From positions 1 through 7,822 of the forward strand of contig JALGTD010000064.1 in the NCBI GenBank assembly GCA_029821515.1: a stretch of 7,822 nt of DNA, written 5' to 3'. Of this stretch, positions 1 to 5,533 are shown in pieces. Position 1 is the stretch's first letter; each line of letters begins with the position of its first letter. The notes below the pieces were generated by a model, which worked only from the letters and a program-made list of their open reading frames with translations, made no database searches and had not been told where the DNA came from. Source of the stretch: Candidatus Zipacnadia bacterium. GTDB lineage: Bacteria; Armatimonadota; Zipacnadia; Zipacnadales; Zipacnadaceae. The position numbers and the translations under genes are program-made.

Positions 1-905
1 GCCTCTGCGCTGCTGGGATAGGGGATGATCACCTCCGGGCGGATCACTCCGGCCCGAATCTGCGTCGCACCGTTCAGCGAAGCATGCTCGCCGGTATGAG
101 CCGTGAGCAGATCAAACGTGCGCTGCGCCATAGGCAGCTCGCCGAAGCCTTCAGTGATGATCAGGGTGATGCCTACGTCCTCGTCGCCAGTGATCGCTAC
201 CCCCAGCGTCTCGCCCAGAAGTTCATCAAGCACCGCGGCGTCAATGGCGCCAACTACCACTCCAGCTGCCCCCACCTCGCAGGCCCGCTGCAGCGCGCCC
301 AACGTTGCCTGTGCTCCGCCTACGATCAGCTTCCCACGGCAGTCTTCAGTAATCAGGTCAGCGGTCAGGGGCTGGGCGGGATGGTTGACCGCTATCATAA
401 CCTCCCCGTGAGCTTCGCCCCCAATCCCAATGATGCCCTGAATCAGCGCACCCGGGCACTCCACAACGGCCCCCTCATCGCTAAGTACCTCAACCACCGT
501 CCCATCAATATATGCAGTAAGCTCCACCGGCACCGCCGGCCCCCGTATCAGCACCTGACCGGTGACGGCACTGATATTCTCTATTGTTCCTTCCATTGGA
601 CTGCGTGAGAGCGCGTGGAAGATACTCCACAGTGCCTTGTGCTCGGCGATCGGTTCCCGAGCCTGGACTGCATCGCCTTCAGATTTCAGCATAAGCCGGG
701 GGACTTCCTCAGTGTTCACGTGCAGATCGTGAGCCACATTGACTGTGGTCACATTGCCCGGCAGGGCGGTTTGGGCCACCACATCCTCGGCAGCCACCAC
801 ATCGCCTACCGACACCTTCACCTGGCCGGTCAGCGGCAGGCGCCGCTCTTTGCGGATGGTGATTGACTCGGCCACTGTCAGTCCTGGTGTATATGCCTGT
901 GCCAT
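1..905 (-). CDS. Conserved uncharacterised protein, GlmL partner (3' end outside window)
   Basis: An open frame reads right to left from the ATG at 905-903 to the window edge without a stop, giving 301 residues; the C-terminus is missing. I recognise no named family. Residues about 19-60 and 74-140 show repeated 'V-x-x-GD-x-V-x-x-x-x-x-(I/V)A' patterns (VSVGDVVAAEDVVAQ; KSEGDAVQAREPIAE), glycine turns and short beta strands, which suggests barrel-sandwich-hybrid (biotinyl/lipoyl-like or RnfC-like) folds. No lipoyl or biotin lysine motif is evident. Residues about 185-300 look alpha/beta and include VGGAQATLGAL, GAAGVVVGAI and the striking NGATQIRAGVIRPEVIIP at 278-295. No signal peptide or membrane helix is seen, so it is probably cytosolic. 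The start overlaps the glmL stop by one base (TAATG), implying coupled translation and work in the same process. Beta-rich scaffold or GlmL partner is inference only. Confidence 0.85.
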   Translation of the reverse strand, partial: MAQAYTPGLTVAESITIRKERRLPLTGQVKVSVGDVVAAEDVVAQTALPGNVTTVNVAHDLHVNTEEVPRLMLKSEGDAVQAREPIAEHKALWSIFHALSRSPMEGTIENISAVTGQVLIRGPAVPVELTAYIDGTVVEVLSDEGAVVECPGALIQGIIGIGGEAHGEVMIAVNHPAQPLTADLITEDCRGKLIVGGAQATLGALQRACEVGAAGVVVGAIDAAVLDELLGETLGVAITGDEDVGITLIITEGFGELPMAQRTFDLLTAHTGEHASLNGATQIRAGVIRPEVIIPYPSSAE

Positions 906-2704
906 TATTGCACTTCCGGATAAAGCTCAACTGCCTTCGCCCACTGCCCGGCAGCCGAGTGCTGTTGCTCAGGCTCTGCGGCCAGCTCCAGGGGTCGGCC
1001 ACGGGTATCAATTATCAAGCCCACTGCGCCGCCCTGCACTTGCGTTTTGACTGCCCGGCCGCGTCCGGCACCTACATCGTATCGGCGCACCGGATCAATG
1101 GTCACCTCTCGGATCGTATCTTCGAGCAACTCGATGCGCCGCAGTTCCCCGGCAGCTACCTCCAGGCGCTCGCCCGTATCAGTGAAGGTGACAGCAACGC
1201 ATGGGCTGCCTGCCTGACCCCGTCCAAGTGGCGCGATGCAAGTGCCCAGCGGAACTAAACAATCGCGCACAAATACCTGGCGAGCCGCCTCGGCATGCAC
1301 CTGGGCCAGCACACCCAACTGCGGCATCATAAAGATGCTGTCCACGGCCAGTCGGGTTACGCCCTCGGGAGCAAAGCCATCAATCAGCATCATCGCCGCC
1401 TGGATGCGCCGGGGAGCGTGCGACAGAGTTCCTCCTGAGCCGACCAGCAGATCCAGACGCATCATATCCACTATCGTCTCTTCGCCAGCGCGGGTCTGCT
1501 GGAAGGCGTCGGCGATATCCCGCTCCTGCTGGACTCCTTTGAGTCCCGTGGCTAACTGCTTGTGCTGTTCAAAGGCCAGCCGTAGCGCCTCGCGAGCAAT
1601 AGCCTGCTCCAGCTTGAGGCCCTCCAGCCACTGGGGCACAGTCGTGGGCCGAATCATCTTATTGCGGATGCGATTTTCTAAATCGCCTGCCGCAATATCA
1701 CCAGCAACCCAGCGCAGGACATTGTCCAGACCGGTTGCGGCCACTACGTTGGTGATGGAATAGCTCATCCCCAGGTTGGCACTGACCGTACGGTTGAACA
1801 CTCCGTCAAAGACGCTGAATACGTCGGTAGTCGCTCCGCCGATATCCACGCCGACAATGTTGATGTCCTGGTCGGCGGCTATCTGCTGCATAATATCCCC
1901 GACCGCCGCCGGCGTGGGCATTATATCGGCATCCACCCACTGCATCAGCTTACTGTATCCGGGCGCCTGCGACATAACGTGGCGCAGGAATTCTTCCTGG
2001 ATTTCCGCGCGAGCCGGGCCGAGATTCTCCTGCTCGAGGGTAGGACGCAGATTATCTACCACTGTCAGGGCAGTGACATCCTGTACTGTCTCGGCAATAC
2101 GGGAGCGAGTTGCCACGTTTCCTGCATAGATAACGGGCAACTGAAAGCCGCTACCGAGGCGCGGCTGGGGCTTAGCAGCGGCGACCACCTCGGCCATTTC
2201 TACTACACGACGCTCCTCCCCACCATCTACCCCCCCGGAGATAAGAATCATATCGGGCCGCAGCCGCCGCAGTCGCTCGATGCGCTCGTGCGGACGGCGG
2301 CCGTCATCCAGGGCCAGCACATCCATAACAATGGCGCCGGCGCCCAGAGCAGCTCGCTGGGCGCTTTCCGCCGTCATCCGCCGCACCAGCCCGACCACCG
2401 CAACCTGGAGCCCTCCGCCAGCCGAACTGGTGGAGACATAGATGTCGGTGCCTGCGCCGCCCTGCGCCGGGCGGATTAGCTGGCCATCGTCGTCAAGTAA
2501 TTGCCTTCCGGAAAGCTCTTCCACCTCGGCGATGGCATTGCGCACCCCCACGGTAACATCCTCGAAGGGGGCCTCGACAGTCGTCGGCGCCTCGCCGCGC
2601 ACCAGCAGGCGATATTCATCGTCCTGACGGCCAATCAAGATAGCTTTGGTGGTCGTCGAGCCGCAATCAGTGGCTAAAATGAAATTGATATCATTAGCTC
2701 TCAT
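905..2704 (-). CDS. glmL: Long GlmL/MutL-family ASKHA ATPase
   Basis: The protein has 599 residues from the ATG at 2704. The MutL/GlmL family belongs to the actin/Hsp70/sugar-kinase ATPases and was named for its link to the B12 enzyme glutamate mutase; a chaperone or reactivase role is proposed. The N-terminal phosphate loop is TDCGSTTTK (12-20), SGGVDGG lies at 156-162, IYAGN at 192-196, the second acidic loop GVDIGGATTD at 285-294, and the adenosine-type motif VGSGGTLSH at 421-429. Classical clostridial MutL is about 460 residues; this one has roughly 100 extra after residue 495, including VGAGRGR and GGAVGLIIDTRGRPL. A GTG at 2731 would add nine residues and has AGGAG about 15 nt upstream. 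I prefer the ATG because family proteins begin close to the DCGST motif. It overlaps the preceding gene by 11 nt and the next by 1 nt. No mutase gene is in the window, so its client is unknown. Confidence 0.88.
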   Translation of the reverse strand: MRANDINFILATDCGSTTTKAILIGRQDDEYRLLVRGEAPTTVEAPFEDVTVGVRNAIAEVEELSGRQLLDDDGQLIRPAQGGAGTDIYVSTSSAGGGLQVAVVGLVRRMTAESAQRAALGAGAIVMDVLALDDGRRPHERIERLRRLRPDMILISGGVDGGEERRVVEMAEVVAAAKPQPRLGSGFQLPVIYAGNVATRSRIAETVQDVTALTVVDNLRPTLEQENLGPARAEIQEEFLRHVMSQAPGYSKLMQWVDADIMPTPAAVGDIMQQIAADQDINIVGVDIGGATTDVFSVFDGVFNRTVSANLGMSYSITNVVAATGLDNVLRWVAGDIAAGDLENRIRNKMIRPTTVPQWLEGLKLEQAIAREALRLAFEQHKQLATGLKGVQQERDIADAFQQTRAGEETIVDMMRLDLLVGSGGTLSHAPRRIQAAMMLIDGFAPEGVTRLAVDSIFMMPQLGVLAQVHAEAARQVFVRDCLVPLGTCIAPLGRGQAGSPCVAVTFTDTGERLEVAAGELRRIELLEDTIREVTIDPVRRYDVGAGRGRAVKTQVQGGAVGLIIDTRGRPLELAAEPEQQHSAAGQWAKAVELYPEVQ

Positions 2705-3023
2705 TGCTTGATTGATCGGACATACCCCCACCGAAAAAGCCTTGTTTCTCCTCCACTGCTTCCAGTTGCTGAATCATCCACTCAATGTTGTCGCGATTCT
2801 CGATTGCACGAACAAAAATGTCGTAGTCAGCCACCGACAGAACCGCACGGATAAGCGGCCCAAAGACAATCAGCGCCTGGGAGGCGAGAAAACTCAGGGG
2901 TTTGAGGCTTTCCAGCGTGAACAGGGCCAGCGCCGTCAGTCGGCGCTTGACGATGGCTCTCAGCACTCTGGCCAGCACCTTACGCTGCTCAAGTTGCTGC
3001 CGATCGCACATTGCAGTGGTCAT
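2694..3023 (-). CDS. Small hydrophobic protein of the glmL operon, unknown function
   Basis: This 109-residue frame starts at ATG 3023 in an ATGA overlap with the preceding stop (3022-3020) and ends 11 nt inside glmL. I do not recognise the family. Residues 7-29 are basic and helical. Residues 31-64 are hydrophobic (ALALFTLESLKPLSFLASQA, then LIVFGPLIRAVLSV) but are broken by KPL and GPL, so they could be a re-entrant or peripheral membrane hairpin rather than clean spanning helices. Residues 65-92 are acidic and probably helical (DYDIFVRAIENRDNIEWMIQQLEAVEE), and the tail is short, glycine- and serine-rich. There is no cysteine pair, metal motif or catalytic signature. That it is a real gene rests on its place between two coupled genes on the same strand, the coupled start and ordered amphipathic character. 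Membrane anchoring or adaptor role is inference. Confidence 0.75.
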   Translation of the reverse strand: MTTAMCDRQQLEQRKVLARVLRAIVKRRLTALALFTLESLKPLSFLASQALIVFGPLIRAVLSVADYDIFVRAIENRDNIEWMIQQLEAVEEKQGFFGGGMSDQSSNES

Positions 3024-3487
3024 ACGTATTCGTCTCGCTTGGCGGGAGACAGATGACGGGACAAATACTCTAAGACTTCCGCTCTGTTGCCCACAAGGTA
3101 GAGATACAGGTCATGGGCGCTGCTCAGGAGACTGCCCCGTTCACTAGAACTGACCAACACTGCGTCATCCCGGTTGGGCCAGTACGTCTTTAGGTTCCTC
3201 CACAGCTTTTTCCGGGTGCCCCACAAGCTCGCCACTGTCACCCCTTCGCGGTCAAGGGTAAAATGCATCGGCACATAGTGGCTGGAGACCGCTGCTGTCA
3301 GCACCACTGCCGTCAGCAGCGGATAAAAATGACCGCCGTAGATAACAGCGACTGCTGTGGTCAGCACCACAACAAAAACTGCCACAATAACGCTGAGCAG
3401 AGGCCGCCGGCGCGGCAACCACACTCGCCAGGACATCACCTGGCCATCACTATCATTGGTTTTACTCTGGTCCTGTGTACTCGCCAT
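3020..3487 (-). CDS. Two-helix membrane protein with probable bacterial PH-like domain
   Basis: The protein has 155 residues from ATG 3487. The polar N-terminus (1-28) ends in the positive cluster RRR at 26-28. Two membrane helices follow at about 29-50 and 54-73, then a soluble domain at about 74-145. That domain opens HFTLDREGVTVASLWGTRKK, followed by LWRNLKTYW, which resembles the strand-turn-strand start of bacterial PH-like (DUF304/YdbT-type) domains, where 'tl..eGi.v...G....pW..i' is typical. By the positive-inside rule the domain should face the cytoplasm. The start is uncertain: the frame extends to 3547 inside trxB, 3487 overlaps trxB by 26 nt and has GAGG 3 nt upstream, and 3436 (MSWRVWLP) would avoid overlap. 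It ends in a 4-nt ATGA overlap with the next gene. The PH-like call is by eye, and the function is unknown; a membrane tether for operon partners is inference. Confidence 0.72.
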   Translation of the reverse strand: MASTQDQSKTNDSDGQVMSWRVWLPRRRPLLSVIVAVFVVVLTTAVAVIYGGHFYPLLTAVVLTAAVSSHYVPMHFTLDREGVTVASLWGTRKKLWRNLKTYWPNRDDAVLVSSSERGSLLSSAHDLYLYLVGNRAEVLEYLSRHLSPAKRDEYV

Positions 3488-4424
3488 AGGCCTCGCCACG
3501 GTGCTGGGCGATGTATTGGTAGGCCGAGTATGCCGCAATGGTGGCATCCCCCACGGCGGTGGTGACCTGCCGTATCACAGTATCACGAATGTCACCTGCT
3601 GCAAAGATACCCGGCTGATTGGTCCGCATACGCATATCTGTGCGGATGAATCCATTGTCCAGCTCCAGCAGGTCCTCGAGCCAGTCAGTGTGCGCTATCT
3701 CGCCAATTGCTACAAAAACTCCAGTCACCGGCAGCAGCCACTCAGCGTCAGTTTGGGTGTTACGTAGCTTCAACTGCTCCAATTCCTCTTCACCGATGAT
3801 TTCTTGCACAACTGTGTTCCATAATGGTTCGATGTTGCTGCCATCTATGATCTGTTGGCCAAGGTAAGAGTCGGCCCGCAGCCGATCGCGCCGATGAATC
3901 AAGTAGACCTTTTCGCAGATGTCAGCCAGATACATAGCATCTTCAACGGCTGCATTCCCTCCACCAACCACAGCTACCGTCTCTCCCCGAAACAGAAAAC
4001 CATCGCAGGTAGCACAGTACGAGACACCCCGCCCGCGCAGCTCTTCCTCTCCGGGCACATTCAAGCTGCGCGGAACCACTCCCGTAGCGATGATGACGGC
4101 CACCGTCAACCAGGCGGCATCGCTGGTCTGCACTAACCAGCGACCATCATCATGGCGACTGATATCCGTGACCTCTTGCTGGGTGAACTCAATGCCGTAG
4201 TTCCCCACCTGCTGGTAAACCCGCTGGCTTAGTTCCGCGCCACTGATACCCTCGGGGAATCCCGGGTAGTTCTGGATCAACGGGGCAGTCAGCAACTGGC
4301 CGCCAGGAACACCCTTGTCTAGTAGGACTACATCAACACCATAGCGCTTGGCATAGAGCGCCGCCGTGCATCCGGCAACTCCGGCGCCAATAACCACTAG
4401 TTTGACCTGTGTGACATTAGTCAT
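3462..4424 (-). CDS. trxB: Thioredoxin-disulfide reductase
   Basis: This cytosolic flavoenzyme transfers electrons from NADPH through FAD and a redox disulfide to thioredoxin. It has 320 residues, the normal low-molecular-weight TrxB length. The FAD Rossmann motif is VIGAGVAG (11-18), with GGQL at 41-44. The redox site is C137-A-T-C140 followed by DG. The NADPH-binding motif is VVGGGNAAVEDA (152-163), and HRRDRLRA (177-184) carries the arginines that bind the 2'-phosphate, so NADPH is the expected donor. The second FAD motif is GIFAAGDI (272-279), followed by RQVTTAVGDA. The ATG at 4424 is preceded by GAGGGG (4438-4433, 8-nt spacer), and an in-frame TGA lies just upstream at 4439-4437, so no longer start is possible. 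It heads the overlapping operon ending in glmL and its partner. No thioredoxin gene is present in the window. GDAT replaces the more usual GDGC near the end, a mild change. Confidence 0.96.
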   Translation of the reverse strand: MTNVTQVKLVVIGAGVAGCTAALYAKRYGVDVVLLDKGVPGGQLLTAPLIQNYPGFPEGISGAELSQRVYQQVGNYGIEFTQQEVTDISRHDDGRWLVQTSDAAWLTVAVIIATGVVPRSLNVPGEEELRGRGVSYCATCDGFLFRGETVAVVGGGNAAVEDAMYLADICEKVYLIHRRDRLRADSYLGQQIIDGSNIEPLWNTVVQEIIGEEELEQLKLRNTQTDAEWLLPVTGVFVAIGEIAHTDWLEDLLELDNGFIRTDMRMRTNQPGIFAAGDIRDTVIRQVTTAVGDATIAAYSAYQYIAQHRGEAYGEYTGPE

Positions 4425-4478
4425 TGGGAGTGCCCCTCAACTTCATTCATGGAGTATTGCGCAACCGTTGTGTTATTC

Positions 4479-4503
4479 CTCCTCCCACTCAGCTTCTCCT
4501 CCC
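4479..4503 (-). repeat. Two direct copies of GGGAGGAG in the trxB leader
   Basis: On the minus strand the exact 8-mer GGGAGGAG occurs at 4503-4496 and again at 4486-4479, a 17-nt repeat distance. Each copy looks like a strong ribosome-binding sequence, but no long frame starts behind either. They could be protein or RNA binding boxes in the leader, or standby ribosome sites. Confidence 0.4.
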
Positions 4504-4537
4504 TGCCATAGACCAACTAACATCGAACTGTGCTTTC

Positions 4538-4566
4538 TTGCATCGAGTATGGCCCTGATATATACT
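4538..4566 (+). promoter_or_regulatory. Candidate sigma-70-type promoter for cdsA
   Basis: TTGCAT (4538-4543) and TATACT (4561-4566) are separated by 17 nt. The -10 matches the consensus at five of six positions and the -35 at three. Transcription would begin near 4573 and leave a leader of about 80 nt. A second -10-like TATAGT at 4594-4599 has only a poor -35. Both calls are by eye. Confidence 0.4.
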
Positions 4567-4587
4567 TAGTGTGCAAACACGTGTCCG
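4559..4587 (-). promoter_or_regulatory. Candidate sigma-70-type promoter for the trxB operon
   Basis: Read on the minus strand, CGGACA (4587-4582) and TATATA (4564-4559) are 17 nt apart and each matches the consensus at four of six positions. The leader to the trxB ATG would be about 125-130 nt. It shares its AT-rich core with the candidate cdsA promoter on the other strand, so the two could interfere. Confidence 0.3.
4569..4584. repeat. Palindrome ACACGTGT with adjoining inverted GTGT/ACAC
   Basis: GTGT, GCAA, ACAC and GTGT run together here. The last eight bases, 4577-4584, form a perfect palindrome ACACGTGT, and 4569-4580 forms a 4-bp inverted repeat with a 4-nt spacer. It lies between the candidate -10 and -35 elements of the divergent promoters, a plausible operator position, but it is short enough to occur by chance. 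Confidence 0.3.
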
Positions 4588-4640
4588 GCTCTATATAGTC
4601 CCCCTGCCCAGTTGTGTGCCCTGAACTGACTGAATGAGAC

Positions 4641-4646
4641 GAGGTG
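4641..4646 (+). promoter_or_regulatory. Ribosome-binding site that fixes the cdsA TTG start
   Basis: GAGGTG is followed by a 7-nt spacer to TTG at 4654. The next possible start, GTG at 4660, would have a 13-nt spacer, so the TTG is favoured. Confidence 0.7.
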
Positions 4647-4653
4647 ACAGCGA

Positions 4654-5511
4654 TTGGAAGTGATTCGGGAGCTGCTGGCACGAGCTGTCCTGGCCCTGGT
4701 GGGCTTGCCTATACTGATTGCGTGCGCCTACTTCGGCGGCTGGCCACTGTTGATATTGGTGGCGGTGGTCACTATTATAGGGCTGGGCGAGTACTACTCT
4801 GCGGTTTTCACAGCGAACATCTTCCCCGCAGTAATCGTAGGCTACCTGGGCGCTTTGGCGCTGTTAGCCGTCACAGCTTTCAGCCCACCGCAGCAATGCG
4901 ACTTAGGTGTGCTCATTGTGCTGGCAGCGGTCGCAGCCACCGCTATGCTCAGTCAAGTTAAGGGCAACTCCTACGCCGGGTCCACCGTCAATAGCGCCAC
5001 GACAGTATTCGGAGTTGTCTACGTTGGCCTGCTGATGAGCTTCTTGCTGCGGTTGGCCGATTTTGACCTTCCCGCTGCGCTTGGTGAGCCAGCCAGCCTG
5101 TTTACCACCAAGACTGGTACGCTGCTACTGGTGGCAGTTCCCGTCTGGACCCTGGATACCTGCGCTTTCATCGTCGGATCAGCGTGGGGTCGGCACCAAC
5201 TATCGCCCCAGCTTAGCCCCCATAAGACCATTGAGGGGGCCCTGGCTGGCTTAATCGGCTGCGTCGGTCTAACCATCCTGCTGGGCTGGTGGCTGAAGCT
5301 GCCGGTTGCCTACGGCTTGCCGCTTGGCATTCTTCTTGCAGTAGTGGCCCAGCTAGGCGATGCCGCCAAGTCTACTATCAAGCGCGATCTGGGCATTGAC
5401 GACTTCGGCAACATCTTCGGGCCCCATGGGGGCATTCTGGACCGCTTCGACGGGCTACTTTTCGCTATGCCCGCCGCCTGGCTATATCTGACTACTTTGA
5501 TAGGGAGTTAA
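4654..5511 (+). CDS. cdsA: Phosphatidate cytidylyltransferase (CDP-diglyceride synthase)
   Basis: This integral membrane enzyme makes CDP-diacylglycerol from CTP and phosphatidate, the branch point of phospholipid synthesis. Its 285 residues form about eight or nine hydrophobic helices, typical for CdsA. Recognisable motifs are TLDTCAFIVGSAWGRH (166-181), SPHKTIEG (188-195), QLGD (233-236) and the CdsA signature region from S240 to D266, ending HGGILDRFD (258-266). The start is TTG at 4654, chosen because GAGGTG (4641-4646) sits 7 nt upstream; a GTG at 4660 would have a 13-nt spacer. Two changes are unusual. The usual Glu of 'GDxxES' is Lys239, and the usual Lys of the 'KD' pair in the signature is Asp249. 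The common PGHGG also reads GPHGG. The catalytic Asp-rich end and K243-R244 are kept, so it is probably active. It is followed after 22 nt by a lipid kinase. The usual neighbours uppS, frr and dxr are absent. Confidence 0.94.
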   Translation: MEVIRELLARAVLALVGLPILIACAYFGGWPLLILVAVVTIIGLGEYYSAVFTANIFPAVIVGYLGALALLAVTAFSPPQQCDLGVLIVLAAVAATAMLSQVKGNSYAGSTVNSATTVFGVVYVGLLMSFLLRLADFDLPAALGEPASLFTTKTGTLLLVAVPVWTLDTCAFIVGSAWGRHQLSPQLSPHKTIEGALAGLIGCVGLTILLGWWLKLPVAYGLPLGILLAVVAQLGDAAKSTIKRDLGIDDFGNIFGPHGGILDRFDGLLFAMPAAWLYLTTLIGS

Positions 5512-5533
5512 CAACCTCTGGTGTAGCTGCTCT

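Larger units (their letters stand above)
4425..4653. other. Divergent intergenic region between trxB and cdsA
   Basis: This 229-nt stretch is the only sizeable non-coding DNA in the window. It must carry the start signals for both the leftward trxB-glmL operon and the rightward cdsA-kinase pair. It contains candidate divergent promoters near 4538-4599, a palindrome at 4577-4584, two copies of an 8-bp polypurine box in the trxB leader, and the ribosome sites of both genes. No convincing open reading frame, riboswitch fold or terminator is visible in it. Confidence 0.8.

Noticed and set aside
84..608. Plus-strand open frame of 174 codons opposite the left-edge gene
   Set aside because: Its translation is rich in His, Pro, Arg and Ser without domains, and it is antisense to a frame whose protein is clearly coherent.
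1979..2479. Plus-strand open frames opposite glmL (also 863-1258, 1236-1763 and 1776-2129)
   Set aside because: They are antisense shadows of a recognised ATPase gene with intact motifs; no ribosome site or domain supports them.
905..2704. Reading glmL as DNA mismatch-repair MutL
   Set aside because: The shared name is coincidental. The DCGSTTTK and VDIGGATTD motifs are ASKHA-type, and the GHKL ATPase motifs of repair MutL are absent.
3488..3547. Longer start of the PH-like membrane protein at 3547
   Set aside because: It lies wholly inside the trxB C-terminal coding region, and the added residues are not domain-like; a later start gives normal topology.
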